Part shown: in pieces, positions 1-13,167 of the stretch
Layout of the letters: each line of letters opens with the position of its first letter
Position numbering within the stretch: position 1 is the first letter of the stretch
NCBI GenBank assembly: GCA_008638375.1
Contig: CM018051.1
Coordinates: forward strand, 40,878,677-40,942,676
From: Nyssa sinensis
Lineage: Eukaryota > Streptophyta > Magnoliopsida > Cornales > Nyssaceae
Reading direction: 5' to 3'
DNA length: 64,000 nucleotides
Notes under the pieces: generated by a model
What the model was told of the DNA's origin: nothing
The model's input: the letters and a program-made list of their open reading frames with translations, nothing else
Databases searched by the model: none
Made by a program: the position numbers and the translations under genes

Positions 1-2310
1 CCGGCCAAACCCGGCCGCAAGCGAGAATAAATTTTTTTGAAAATTTTCATTTAAAATAATTTTAAAAACTTTTTTTAAAGCAAAATGTCGAATTGAGGGG
101 TTTCGGGACAGGGTTGTAGTGTAACGGCGTACCCGAACTCATTAAGGGCCAAAGGGTCATTTTGCCCCCTTAGCCCCTTAACTATAAATACAGCACTTAG
201 TGTAAAAAAATCACAAAAATGGTCTGGAAAAGCAGTAGCAGTCGTGCATAGAGAGAAAAGTGAAAGAAGCCTAGGGTTTTCCAAGCTTCAAGCCACCGAA
301 ACACATCCCTAGGCTAGGATTCTCACAAGACTTCCTTCTATGAAGTTGTTCCTCTCGTCAAGGACTACATTCTAACTGATCGTTTTGGTTGCATAGTGAA
401 CAAAACTCCCAAGGGTTGAGAAAAACCCTTTTAGGTATGATATTTTGCTAAGTAAGGAATAGGGTTAAGTTTAGAAGTATTTTATATGTTGATTGAATGA
501 TTTATATGTTTACTTGCTGTTAGAAAGTCATTTAGTTAGTAGTTGCTGTGAAAACCTAGAGTTGGTAGTTTGTGTACCTATGTGTTCTTTGAGAATTTGT
601 CAAAGTGATGAACATGTAACTTGTTTATATATTTGATTCATTACATTCTAGCTTATGTTCATGTAGAGAAACTCTTGTGGTTTGAGACTTATGATTTATT
701 CCATGTGTTGGTACTTTATGTATTTATGATCTTTGAGAAATTTTTAGGTTGTGAATGTGTAATGTGTTTAAATGTGAAATTAATTGAATTACATATTAGG
801 TTCATATAGACAAAGTTTTGTAATATAAAAGTTAAAGTTGTTTTGAGTACATTGCATTGTTTTAGGTATATACCATGTGTTTGATGAGATACTTCATTGG
901 AATTGCATAGAAAAATCAAGGCATGTTGGCATAGTTTGAATCCTTAAAACATGGCGTGAGTTGAGAACTTTGGTGCTATGCATTATGAGGGTGCAAGTCC
1001 TTGTGGTGACAAACCCAAAAATTAGCCATTGGTACTCGCAAGCCAACGAGGTCCAGACCGTGAAGCGAGACATACAATTGATATCTACATGCCAATGGGA
1101 AAGAATCGTGAAGCGAGACATGGGTGTGGCATAGAGTTGCATATGTGTGTCATGCATATTGATATTGCATAGCATTGGGAGATTAGAGGGTTATAGCTTC
1201 TAAATGTACACTTGCACATGCCACGCCTTAAATCTTGTTCCTTGCATTAGCATTTTGTCATACCAACAGTTGAGCTGACCCCTCGTGGGATATCATATTA
1301 CAGATGAGGCTCCCTGTACTTGAAGACTTGATGAAGTTTTGAGGGATGGAGGAGAGGTGGACTACAGAGGATATTTGGCCCTTGGGGCATATTTAGTGTG
1401 CATAAGGGCATAGGCCCTAAGACATGTATATTCCATTGTGAGAAACTTATATATTATGAACACTACAGGCAAGGCCCTATAATTGTAATAAATATGAAGT
1501 TAGTGACCTTTAAGTTCAAGTTCATGTGTATGTATGATGGATTGTATAATTAAATGATGTATATTTAATTTTCATAAGATTGTAGCCATCGAGTGAGGAT
1601 GGAATGTGCAAGCCCTTAATTGTATGATATATCATGAATATTAGATGGGAAAAAGACTTAGAAAACAAAAGGGGCTATGTTGAAATTTTGAAAAAATTAA
1701 AGGATTTGTTAGGTGTGTAAAACACCCTTTAAATAGGTGAGAAAGATGTCAAAAAGGGGAGGTTAGAAACCTTGAAGAAGTGGGCTAAAAATGGGAAAAA
1801 AGTAGCCTTCAAAACTTGGGAAAAAATTAGGGAAATAGAGAAATTCAGTTGTAGTTGCTACAGTGTTTATGCAGAAAAATGAAAAAATCAGCCTCAATTA
1901 CTATAGTGAAAATGCAGAAAAATAGAGCAGCCCAGCCCCCTGCCGCCCAGCTGCGCTCCCACGCGCACCCAGCCATGCCCTGTGCGCGCGTGCCCTGTGC
2001 CATTGTTACCCCATGCGCGACAGCCTGCTGCACCCTCTAACACCTGCCCCCTTTGGCCATCTTTTTGAGCCATGTTTGGGCACCTTTTTGGACCATATTT
2101 GGGCACCATATTGGGCCATGTTTGGCCACCCTCTTGGGCTATTTTTTGTCACATTTTTGGGCCATGTTTGGCCCCCTTATTAAGTTATGTTTGGCCACTC
2201 TCATGGGCCATATTTGGTCACTTCCTTTGACACATTTTAGTGGACTTCTTGAACCATTCTTGGCCTATGTCCTAGGGCATTTGGGGCCCATTTTGGGGGC
2301 CATTTTTATG
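1..2310 (+). mobile_element. Partial 5' LTR of a Gypsy element (LTR family A), cut by the window edge
   Basis: It is homologous over about 1.7 kb to the direct copy at 10,355-12,014 and to the inverted copy at 34,469-39,695, sharing the segment around 'ccgaaacacatc' (near 297) and the 'gttgagctgacccctcgtgggat' region (about 1270). Its first ~265 bases match only the inverted copy, because the 3' LTR has lost this part. The 3' portion holds a GGCCATGTTTGG minisatellite. The exact LTR end could not be found near 2,310-2,400. Confidence 0.75.
2040..2310 (+). repeat. GGCCATGTTTGG-type minisatellite in LTR family A
   Basis: About a dozen degenerate units of ~18-20 bp (gggccatgtttggccaccnn) lie at the 3' part of the LTR. 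The same array is seen inverted at about 34,640-34,915, so it belongs to the LTR and is not a local expansion. Long open frames across it reflect the repeat. Confidence 0.8.
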
Positions 2311-2399
2311 TGATGACATGATAGATGTTTAAGTACATAATAGATTGATGCTTGTTTACCTTCAAGATATCATGTAGCATTATAGGACAATGCCATGGG

Positions 2400-5300
2400 C
2401 CTGTGTATATTGTATTGCTTATATGGATTTTTTTTTTTTTTGGTGAAAGACTACGTTTGAATTGGGTGAGAACTTGTTAATTGTTTATTGTAAACAAAGG
2501 GTGGAGGTGGTTAACATGAGTTTTATGAGTTATGATTAAGCAAATATATTTACAGGATGTGTTAGGTTATCAGGTGATGATTAATGATTTCTTGTCTTAG
2601 GAGAATTGTATAAACATGAATAGCTTGAAAAAATATTGTTGTGGATTAATCCAGATTATGATGCAGTTGGATTTTGATTTCGTGCTTAGGATGAATATTG
2701 ATAAGTTCAAGTGATGTGAATCTGAAAGTTAAGGGTTGTAATGATTTCTTTATTGAATTAGAATATGTCATATTTTGGTGGACTGTGGAGGTAACCTAGT
2801 GATCAATACTATTGTCTTATCTAGTCCTACGAGATGGTCGATACTAGATGTGATAAGAATAATAGATTGATTAAATGAACTTATGAATATAAGCCTTGTG
2901 AAAATAATGAGTTGCATAAACTGGGCCAAATTGAGGTGTGAATTATGAACCTAGTTCTAGCTTAGTTTATGAGATTGATTCCAGAATTATGATTAAATAA
3001 ACGATAGATATTGATTGTTATTTTGGAGAAAATTTTGTATCAGGTTAAGAGTTGGATGATACAAATTTTGAATATGAATCTCGTGTTTAAGATGCGAGTT
3101 GTGTGAATGTACTTGGAGTGAAAATATTGTGGTTGAGGCACTAGGGGTATGTACAAACATGATATGTTTATTGCTATATGAGAATTAAGATTGTTATATA
3201 ACTTATAAGTGAATTAAAAATATATGGGTAAAAGTTATGAATGAATCTGATTGGTTTGGATAAAGTTATAAATAGTTGTATTGTTTGGACCTTGATAATA
3301 AATATTATACTTGGGAGATTCTTTATTTTATTTAGGGGGCTTGTGGGGATTGCCTTGTTCCACTACTGTATGATTCACCGAGTTAGGGTAGCAAGATTTT
3401 GCAGGTCTTAAAAATAATGGTAGTAAGGTAGTATCGGTAATGCTACCACCAGTTGTATGAGAATTTTAGATATCTTTCTACAAAACTTACTTGATTTAGT
3501 ATTGCATGATTTGGTCTAATCATGATGCATGTTGTTTGCTTATATCCGTTAGTATGCCAGACTACTTGATGAAGTGAATAAAATATCTAATAGGGTGATT
3601 ACGCGTATAAATTACAAAATATGCTTAACATGCTTATGGTTTAAATCAAATTTTGTGTTTTAGAATTAATTAAAAAATGATAAGATTATAAGAACATGAA
3701 TAGCTGATTGCAAACTTATATATACAGTAAGTATGTGTTAAGTATGTTCTTGTTTAGTGTGTGCATATAGATTGTTTTAGTAGGTATATTTGATTGCGTG
3801 CTTAAAATCTATTCTTTCATGATTATATAGTGTATGATAGCCATGTTATGTATATGTGAACGGTTGAATGAATGTTACTTGTTATGGGTGTATAATATAA
3901 AGTGTATATCCTAGGTTATAAACCCATGTAGTTAGGATCACGTGAAAGTGTGCTATGAATATACTGAGTTGGTGTCAGGTCTCGAGTTACAAGTGTATGG
4001 ACTGACCAATCCATCACCCAGTAACAAAAGAAGCTGTGATCCAAGAAGGGTTATCACCTAGTTATATACAGGAAAAAGGTAAAAGACACCTAATAAGACG
4101 TTAGAAGGCAACAAGGAAAAGAAATTAGCTAATGTGAACTTGCATGGGTATGTACCAAATGCATGATGAAACTGTAATACATATTTAGTATATGCATGAG
4201 AAAAAAATTTTATGAATTTTAAATTTAGTACAAGTAGGTCTTATATTATTATATTGTTGACGAAAGTGAGGACATGCTATGTTTATGTATTTGTGAAAAT
4301 ATATATTTAAGTATGAATACCTAGAGATGCCTCGTAAAGATAAAGCATATGAGTTTGCTAGTAGTCGATGAATGCATCTACTGTATATTTTCTTTTCTTG
4401 ATACATGTAATGAGAATATGACGCTTAAGAGTATAGATTGCTAGAAATGAGTTAATTTGATGGTATATGTATTGCCTGCCTATTGTGTTGATAAAGCATG
4501 TTAAATTATTTGGTGTGTAAGACACATGTAGTGCATATTTTATTTTTATAAGACCTATGGATTAGGTATATACGTACTTGCATGTTATATTGCATTTTGA
4601 AACATATTTTTGGATAGTGCATAAAATTGAAAGCTTGAAAGCTTAAGAAGATAAAGATGGAAAACTTTTAATAATATGTGGTATGAATGGAAAGGAATTA
4701 TACTAAGATGAAATAGTTGAGGTGAATAAGAAAAGGTAAAGATAGACGCCTGCCATTACTTTGTATATATGAGAATGTGTAGGAAATATACATGGGATAC
4801 AGAGTAAGAGATTTTTTTTTTATTTATCCTTTGAGGAATTGGATAGTTGAATTATTAGTTAATGGAGTATGTGATCATATTGTTAGATATAGAGAATGGA
4901 TTGTGAATGGCATAGTTAGGTCAAGCTTGTGGTGAGTATAATTTCAAATTTTTGTTTAACATGTAATTTGGGAATGAAAACTTTTAATTTAAAAATGGAA
5001 TGATATCGTGAAAGTACAATGACTTGTGAACAAGAATGGTAAATTATTGTTAATATTGGGGTTATGATTTACTGCCAACATTGGTGGATACTCTTGGAAT
5101 GTAAGACTAGTTGGAGATAATACGTCTCGAGGATGAAGTGACTTATAGATATTCATATTGAACTGTGGTTGGCTACTGAGAATTTCAATAGTGCATTTGA
5201 TGACTTTTGATATTTGGTGGAGTATGAAAATATTATAAATTTTGTTAAGACTATTTCCTATTGTAGCCACATGGTGGTTAGATTGATCTTCGAAGGTGAG

Positions 5301-5710
5301 GTTTTCTAGTATATTTCTTTGATGATAGAAGTTATTTTGTTAGTAGGGCTTATGCATACCCATTCTATTTTATTTTTCCCTAGTTGATGATGATGGATTT
5401 TAGTCATAAAATTTACGTAATGAGTGAACACTATTAGTGATGAATTAGTTTAGGACACTCTAATGATTCACTTAGGGAAATTGCTATTGTAGGCAGAGTG
5501 AGTTCTCTATAGAATGGTTTGATAATATATCTTATGATGATTGTGAAATTATGTAAGTTGAAAACTCAATTTGAGGACTTTTAATGAGATGACTAAATGA
5601 TGAATCTGATGTGTAGAATAGTTTCTAATTGTGATATAGTGACTATATCAAGTTAAAGTTGAACTAATGTGATAAGTTTCATATGATTGACGGATTCTTT
5701 GAATTAAACG
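2400..5710 (+). pseudogene. Decayed interior of the family-A Gypsy element, no readable coding
   Basis: This 3.3 kb lies between the 5' LTR and a recognisable pol end. It is rich in A, T and G, strikingly poor in C on this strand, and stops interrupt all frames. By position it should be gag-pol, but I could identify no domain before about 5,712. Replacement by unrelated repeat DNA cannot be excluded. Confidence 0.45.
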
Positions 5711-5711
5711 A

Positions 5712-5803
5712 GAACTCAAGATGAGTGTTATAGATCCTTGTATGATCTTGACTGGAAAAAGAAAGTGTTGGAGAAGTGACCTATCAGTTGGTGTTACCGC
5801 CAC
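5712..5803 (+). pseudogene. Gypsy pol fragment just upstream of the solo LTR insertion
   Basis: The last codons read VGEVTYQLVLPP, the usual Gypsy integrase C-terminal stretch, and run directly into QLFGVHD on the far side of the inserted solo LTR (9,899 onward). Farther upstream, a degenerate copy of the PRFIGPFEILE region is discernible at nucleotide level only. Confidence 0.75.
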
Positions 5804-8800
5804 TGTCATGACCCAAAACCCACCCTCTGCGGATCTCGCATCGCGACCGCCACCCTCAGGCCCGAAGACCCTTGGGCGAAGGCTCGCATAAGCAACGGTA
5901 TCGAATAGATGTGTGACACATGATTGCGAAAGCGTGAAAATTTTTTTTCTTTTATTTTATTTTTTTTATTACGCACATCCGTCCGGTACTGCCGCTTTTT
6001 ACATAGCATAAATGGTGACACATTCAGAGTATAACTAAAACTTAAAGACTAATAACATTTCATATTCAGTTGCCTCGTGGGCTCAATACATATTCTTACA
6101 ATGTCTATAAATACAAAACGTATCACTAGAGTTCATAAGTTTCCAAAAGAAACTACTTAAACGTATCTTCCCAAAATGGCAGAAGTATCATCCTCGTCTT
6201 CTAATCACAACTATCGTTAATCACCTGAAAGGGGGATCCGAACAAAGTCCGGGTAAGCTAATCTAAGCTTGTGAGCAATTCCAGTATTCGTCATGGGGTT
6301 TTCAATTAGCAATAGCTTTTGGTACATAAGAGTTTGTAAAACATTCACTGCCAATTGCTTGTATACTTGAACATAGAACATATGCATTTCTTACAACAGA
6401 TAGCTTTGAAACATTTAAAGTATTCAAGTTAAATCTGTACTTTGTCAAATAGAGAATATAACTCGAAACATATGCATTTCATAAAACAGATAGCTTTGAA
6501 ACATTTAAAGTATTCAAGCTAAACTTATACATATGAACTTCAAAACATATAGCATAACATGTATTTCTTAAATAGAGTATATAAAACTCAAACATATGCA
6601 TAGTGAAAACGGGGGTAAAAACCTGCTTCCATTTTCAAACATAATATTTGTTATCTTATCACTTTCATTAATGGAATCTGTTTCGAACCAGACTCCCATT
6701 TTACGTATAAATAGAGATATCTCATGCCTGGGGGATTAGATCCTGCTACCTGGCATTTTACAGGGCAATTGAGTTCCGTACAACCCAAAATCTTGTCTAT
6801 TTTACAGGGCAACTGAAAACTCAGAATCCTGTCTAAGTGCTTATGCATCATTCATCTTGCATTTAAAATACATTTAACATATGAGTATGTCAAATAGATA
6901 TTTCTCATGAGCACTTTAAAACATAACATTCATAACTTCGTGATAAACATTCGTATACTTGAAATAGGCAAACTCGGAATATTTAACAAGATTTGTATTT
7001 TTAACTTAGACATGCTGAAAACACACTTTTAAGAAAAGTGTAAAGAAAACATTTACTGAGCATGTCACAATAGGGTTTATAAGAACAAAATAATTTAAAA
7101 CTGAAATCATGTAATATACTGAATTTGGAATTCAAATACTTCGTATCTTTTGAACTTAAAACCTTTTCAAATCCATGGAGTTAAATCTCCACTTCAAATA
7201 CAGGGTTACTCACCTTGGTCCTTTAGGGTTAGTGCTAATAATGCGCTTTCCCACTTCCTTTATAGTTCCTAAGAATAATTCATAAACATCTCATCAAATT
7301 CACATTCATTGTAATATCATCTCGATATTCCTTAACTTATGCTTAAATCGTATTAGATCCTAAAACGATTTCATAAATTCATATATACTTAACTTAACTC
7401 GTATTCTTAACCTATGACACAATTTAATGTGTTTGAAATTTAATTTATTTCAATTTATACTCTTCTGGTAGCTTAATTAAATTTAATTTAAATTTATTTA
7501 CTTCACATATTTACGTGTCGTGTCTTTTCGTAATTCATTTCCTCGTATACGCCTTAGATTAGTACTTTGGCATTACTTTAATTTATAGTCATCTAACAGA
7601 TGTTATTCATCAAATTTTATGTCTTTTTATTTTAGACATTTCTTTTGGTCGAATAGACTCTACCATTGAGTCCGGAGTGTCGAAGAAAGTCGGTTTAGGC
7701 TTTCCAAGATTTTAATTCGAACTTTTATATGTAAAAGGGTAAAATGGTTATTTATCGTTTTACGTGTCATATTTTTTCGTACTTCGTTTCATAATTTGGA
7801 CTCCATTATTGAGTCCGGAAGGTCGAAGAAAGTCAATTTAGACCTTCCCTGGTTTTATTTTGACTTTAGGGGTACCAAGGGTATTTTGGTCATTTTAGAA
7901 TTTTTACGGGTCTCGAATTTTTTGGGACCTCCTCTCGTGTTGTGGACCTCACCATTGGACTCAGAAGGTCCGAGATAGTACGAATACACTAATAGCTTGT
8001 TAATTTTGGACAAGGGGTATTTTGGTCATTTATCCCTTTATGTCTTTATTTTTCGGACCCCGTCTGGAAAACGGACCCTACCATTAGTCTCAGAATATCC
8101 AAAATAGTAAGGATACACTACTCATATGTTTAATTTGGACTTCATTTGCTTCATATATGACCCAGGGGCAAAATAATAGTTTTGCTTTATTTATTAAATA
8201 ATTAAATTAATTATTTAATTATTTTCCAGGGGTCTAATTGCATAAAATTTCCCTCAGTTGGGCCACAGTAGAATTTCTTAGAAATTCTGGGGTCAATCCC
8301 TAAATAACAAAAGCTTTGGTTTATTCAATTTTAAATAATATAGAGAACCAGTGGGTTCGATCCAACCCTAAGTGAACCGGTCCGGCCTGGTCGTAAACCA
8401 ACCGGTTTAGCCATTTTTTATACGTGTTGCTAACGTCATGATGACGTCAGCCCTATCGTTTATTTAAATTTAAAAACATATTAAAACGCCGTCGTTCCAT
8501 TTATTCGGTGGCAAATCCAGAGGCTGCCACGCGTCCCGAGTTAACCCACCCGTTTTAATCGAGTGAGAGTTGACTCGTCGTCTTCCCCATCATCTCTATC
8601 ACTGTTGCCCTAAATCCCGAAGTTAAAAACCTCCATTTTCGTGGAGTTTGGCTTGAGATTTCTTGACTGTTTTAAATAAAAAATGTTTCTAGGACATAAA
8701 CAATTCATTTGGCATTCGTTTGAGGAACTAAAACTAGTTCATATGCTCGGTTTTGGGTTTGATAATTCAAACCTGCAAGTCAGTCGTAAATGCTCGATTC

Positions 8801-9893
8801 TGAGCCAAATACAGTGGGATTTGTTTCATTGTGATCCCCTCTTCACGGGGTTTTATTTCCTATTCAAAAGAGTGGATTTAATCACTGGTTTAAAGGTTTG
8901 GGTTGTAAACCCGTAACCTGCAAGTCAATGTTTGGAGGCCATTTCTTGTGATTTTTGGTCGCGGATTTATGTTTTTGGGATGCTTATAATGTCTACTTGA
9001 AGTCCCTATACACCAAACACAGTTTAGTGATGATAAAATCAAACCTGCTTCAAGCAAGGTCTTCAATGGCGAACTCTGTTGGGTTACATGTTTTTAGGTG
9101 TTTTCATAGCCTGATTTCATGCTAAATCAACTCTAAAACACATATCTAACATTATACATGCATAACTAAGCTTCAAACAGTTTCTATCCATGCATATTTC
9201 TAGAGAGAGAAATTTAAGAGTTTTCATGGGTTCACCTTTTTGGAGTCGGTTTCTCTCCTCTTTTCCCTTTGCTTTCCACCTCTGAGTACCCCAGAACTCT
9301 CCCTCTCTCTCTTTCTCTCCTTTTCGTGTGTTACAAATGAGGTGTGTATACAATATATGTATATGTGTATTTAAGAGATTTGTTGGCCATCACTTCACTC
9401 CCTTACCCCATCAATTCAACAGCCATACCTCCCATACTTTCTGATTTGGGGTCATTCTTTCTTCTATAATTCTTCATCTACTTGCATATATAATATACAT
9501 ATATGGTACATCATCCCCATACTTCACCTTAATTCAATGTCTCTCATGTATGTATATATATATATATATATACATTTTATTATACACACAACCGTCCCAT
9601 ATATATAAATATATATTATATTTATTTTATTTTATTTTTCCTATATCCAAGTATTACATGTATATATATATATAATTATACACATATAAAAACTTACACA
9701 TGCTTGGTCACATAATACACTTTTATGTGTGTATTTTCTATTTATTTTAATTAATAATCAATTTCATAAACTTAATTAATTAATTATTTTAAATTAATTA
9801 ATTGTTTTCTTTAAGTGTAGATATCTTTACACTTTTTTTCATAACCTCGAAATGCATGCCCTATGACTCAATATTTTGGGTCGGGGTATTACA
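5804..9893 (-). mobile_element. 4.1-kb solo LTR inserted in Gypsy pol, TSD GCCAC
   Basis: It has TG...CA ends (TGTCATGACCC to CGGGGTATTACA on this strand) and a perfect 5-bp duplication GCCAC at 5799-5803 and 9894-9898. Read on the minus strand it is the TGTAATAC...TCATGACA family seen several times in this window. No gag-pol lies inside, so it is best read as a solo LTR. It carries a ~95-bp tandem duplication near 6,371-6,560 and TA/CT microsatellites near 9,290-9,700. Confidence 0.9.
6371..6560 (+). repeat. ~95-bp tandem duplication within the solo LTR
   Basis: The stretch around 'acatatgcatttc' through 'taaagtattcaag' occurs twice in a row with few differences, and a partial third unit follows near 6,590. 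Confidence 0.75.
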
Positions 9894-10209
9894 GCCACAA
9901 TTATTTGGGGTTCATGATGCCTTTCATGTATCGATGTTGAGGAAGTATAAGTCTGACCTTTCACATGTACTCGATTGGTTTGATCTTAAAGTGGAGGGTG
10001 ATGTTTCTTATGATAAGAGGCTTGTAGAGATATTGGACTCTAGGGACCAGGTTTTGCAAGGAAAGACCATTTCTTTAGTCAAGGTTCTTTGGAGCCATCA
10101 CGGGGTCGAGGAGGCCACTTGGGAGCGTGAGGCTGAGGTCCGCGCTACGTATCCGGAGTTGTTTATTCTTAGAGACGCATTTCTAAATTTTGTGATGAAA
10201 TTTCTTTAA
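9894..10209 (+). pseudogene. Ty3/Gypsy integrase C-terminus with chromodomain-like tail
   Basis: The in-frame stretch includes GVHDAFHVSMLRKY and later VKVLWSHHGVEEATWE and YPELF, the standard C-terminal end of plant chromovirus polyproteins. It stops with TAA at 10,207-10,209, immediately before the polypurine tract and the LTR. This part is uninterrupted, but its 5' continuation is separated by the 4.1-kb insertion and then decays. Non-functional. Confidence 0.92.
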
Positions 10210-10220
10210 GGGGGGAAGGA
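10208..10220 (+). promoter_or_regulatory. Polypurine tract of the family-A Gypsy element
   Basis: The purine run aaggggggaagga sits between the pol stop codon and the LTR start TGTAGAGATC at 10,221. It is the plus-strand primer site in reverse transcription and fixes the LTR border. Confidence 0.85.
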
Positions 10221-12014
10221 TGTAGAGATCTGAAAAATCAGGAAAAAATTTTTGTTTTTGCTGATAGGGCATTATTCATGCACTGTTTGCCAATAGGGTA
10301 CTATACATACATCATTAGGTATAAGTCATGTTTAGGAGCATAATTTGAGTATTCCTAGGGTTTTTCAAGTTTCAAGCCACCGAAACACATCTCTAGGCTA
10401 GGATTCTTACAAGACTTCCTTTTATGAAGTTATTCCTCTAGTCAAGGACTACAGTCTCACCGATCAGTTCGGATGCACAGTGAACACAACTCCCAAGGAT
10501 TGAGAAAAACCCTTTGAGGTATGATATTTTGCTAAGTAGGGAATAAAGTTAAGTTTAGGAGTGTTTTATATGTTGATTGAATGATTTATATGTTTACTTG
10601 CTGTTAGAAAGTCATTTAGTTGGTAGTTTCTTTGAAAACATAGAGTTGGTAGTTTATGTACCTATGTGTTCTTTGAAAATTTGTCAAAGTGATGAACATG
10701 TAACTTTTTTATATGTTTGATTCATTGCATTCTAGCTTACGTTCATGTAGATAAACTCTCGTGGTTTGAGAGTTATGATTTATTCCATGTGTTGGTACTT
10801 TATGTATTTTATGATCTTTGAGAAATTGTTAAGGTTGTGAATGTGTAATGTGTTTATATGTGAAATTAATTGAATTACATGTTAGGTTCATGTAGACAAA
10901 GTTTTGTGATATAAAAGTTAAAGTTGCTTTAAGTATATTGCATTGTTTAAGGCATATACTATATGTTTGATGAGATATTTCATTGGAATTGCATAGAAAA
11001 ATCAAGGCATGTTGGCATAGTGTGAATCCTTGGGAACATGGCGTCAGTTGAGCACTTTGGTCCTATGCATTATGAGGGTGGAGATCCTGTGGTGAAAAAC
11101 TCAAAAATTGGCCATTGGTACTCGCAAGCCAACGGGGTCCGGACCGTGAAGCAAGACATACAATTGGTACTTGCATGCCAACGGAGAAAAACCGTGAAGC
11201 GAGACATGGATGTGGCATCGAGTTGCATGTGTGTGTCATTCATATTGATATTGCATAGCATTGGGAGATTGGAGGGTTATAGCTTCTAAATGTACATTTG
11301 CACATGCCACACCTTAAATCTTATTCCTTGCATTAGCATTTTGTCATACCAGCAGTTGAGCTAACCCCTCGTGGGATATAATATTATAGATGAGGCTCCA
11401 GGTACTTGAAGACTTGATGAAATCTTGAACGATGAAGGGAAGGTAGACCATAGAGGATATTTGGCCTTTGGGGTATATTTTGTGTGCATAAGGGCATAGG
11501 CCATAAGACATGTATATTCCAGTGTGAGAAACTTGTATATTATGAACACTACGGGCAAGACCCTATAATTGTAATAAATATGAAGTTAGTGACCTCTAAG
11601 TTTAAGTTCATGTGTATGTATGATAGATTGTATAATTAAATGATATATATTTAATTTCCATGAGATTGTGGCCATCGAGTGAGGATGGAATGTGCAAGCC
11701 CTTAATTATATGATATATCATGAATATTAGGTGGGAAAAAGACATAGAAAACAAAGGGGGCTATGTTGAAATTTTGAAAAAATTAAAGGATTTGTTAAGC
11801 GTGTAAAACACCCTTTAAATATATGAAAAATATGTCAAAAAAGAGAGGTTAGAAACTTTGAAAAAGTGGGCTAAAAAAAAAAAAAAAATAGTCTTTAAAA
11901 CTTGGAAAAAAAATTAGGGAAATAGAGAATTCAGCTGCAGTTGCTACAATGTTTCTGTAGAAAAATGAAAAAATCAGCTTTAATTGCGATAGTGAAAATG
12001 CAGAAAAACGTGCT
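10221..12014 (+). mobile_element. 3' LTR of the family-A Gypsy element, internally deleted and truncated
   Basis: It starts TGTAGAGATCTG after the polypurine tract. Relative to the solo copy (34,469-39,695, inverted) it lacks the few hundred bases that include the equivalent of window positions 1-265, joining gcataatttgagta to ttcctaggg near 10,350. From about 10,355 it parallels the 5' LTR copy closely until about 12,014, where a different LTR (TGATGCG..., 12,020) begins. The minisatellite and 3' end are therefore absent. Confidence 0.85.
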
Positions 12015-12019
12015 GCGCG

Positions 12020-12808
12020 TGATGCGTATCTTGCCAAGAAATAACAAGACCCGACAACGAATAAGAATCTAAGATCGTTCTACAATCAGATCTGAATGGA
12101 AGACCTCGACCCGTTGTTTACGACAAACAAGAACCTCGGTATATATGACCTCAACCCGTTGTTTAATGCGAAACAAAAACCTCGATATAAGGAAGACGCC
12201 ACAAACGGTGATAGAAATCTATTTGATAAGTCGTTGGTGAACGCCACGGGAATCTCGATAAGTTCAGATAGTTCTTCAAAGAACCGTAGAGAAAATACTC
12301 TTTTAATTTACTCCAAAAATTCATCATCTGCCAAATGCGACTACAAGTTCTTTTTTTAAACACTCTATGAAACCCTAGGGCTGAATAAGGCCTACATTAA
12401 ATAAAAGATATGGGCTAAAAATTTTCAGGCCCAAAACATCATAAACTACTGACTAAAAGTAATAAAAGAAATCCACTAATTAAGTTAGAATCTTGCGCAG
12501 CCAAAAACGTCATTAATGTAGGTACAGCAACTTCAAACCCGATGTTGACCTTGATGCATCCCGAATCTCAAAAAACTCAAAACAGTAAAGTTGTATAACT
12601 ATTCATTGGCTTTTCATACCATCTTGAATCATCTCAATCGGAGCTCGGATGAGAGAGTTATGCTCAGATTAGGAAGCAACATTGAAACTGTACGAAAATC
12701 ACCCAATTAGCATTTTTGTGCACTTAACTTCTTAGCTCTCGACCTTTGTTTGGCCCATTTAGAACTTGTAAAGGATCTTTAAGACTCAGCCTACCATGGT
12801 GCCCATCA
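12020..12808 (-). mobile_element. LTR copy 1 of the second Gypsy family (789 bp)
   Basis: It runs from TGATGCG to ...GTGCCCATCA on the plus strand. It is followed on the right by a pyrimidine run (ttccccctctcttc), which is a polypurine tract on the minus strand, so this is the 3' LTR of a minus-strand element. A copy of about the same length is at 13,168. The open frame over 12,096-12,359 lies inside the LTR and is not a gene. Confidence 0.85.
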
Positions 12809-13153
12809 TTCCCCCTCTCTTCAAAAGGATTCGTCCTTAAATCTTTAAGACTCGGTCCGTCATGGTGCCCATCATTCCCCCTCTCCTCAAAAAGATTCGA
12901 CCACGAATCGTCACCTGCATCAAAGGGAAAAAGATATATATATATATATATATATTTTTTTTCTGTTTTGTGAACTCTCTTTTTGTTTTTTTTCTTTTTT
13001 TTTAATACTCTCCTTTTTCTTTTTGTACTTTTTTTTTTGTACTCTCATTTTTTATTTATTTATTTGTACTCTCCTTTTTTTTTTTTTTTTTTTCAGGGAT
13101 AATAATCTAACGCAAGAATTAAAAGGATAGATTAGAACTGATTTGTAGTCTGA
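12809..13153 (-). other. Short residual interior between two LTRs, with duplicated LTR end and polypurine tract
   Basis: The polypurine tract (minus strand) occurs twice: at 12,809-12,822 and, after a repeated ~40-bp piece of LTR end, at about 12,879-12,892. The rest is TA repeat and long T runs. With the primer-binding site at 13,154-13,165 this makes only ~360 bp between the LTRs, so the interior was almost entirely deleted. Confidence 0.7.
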
Positions 13154-13165
13154 GCTCTGATACCA
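13154..13165 (-). promoter_or_regulatory. tRNA primer-binding site (initiator Met type)
   Basis: The plus strand reads gctctgatacca, the reverse complement of the common plant retrotransposon site TGGTATCAGAGC. It lies two bases from the LTR at 13,168 and fixes the element on the minus strand. Confidence 0.85.
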
Positions 13166-13167
13166 AA

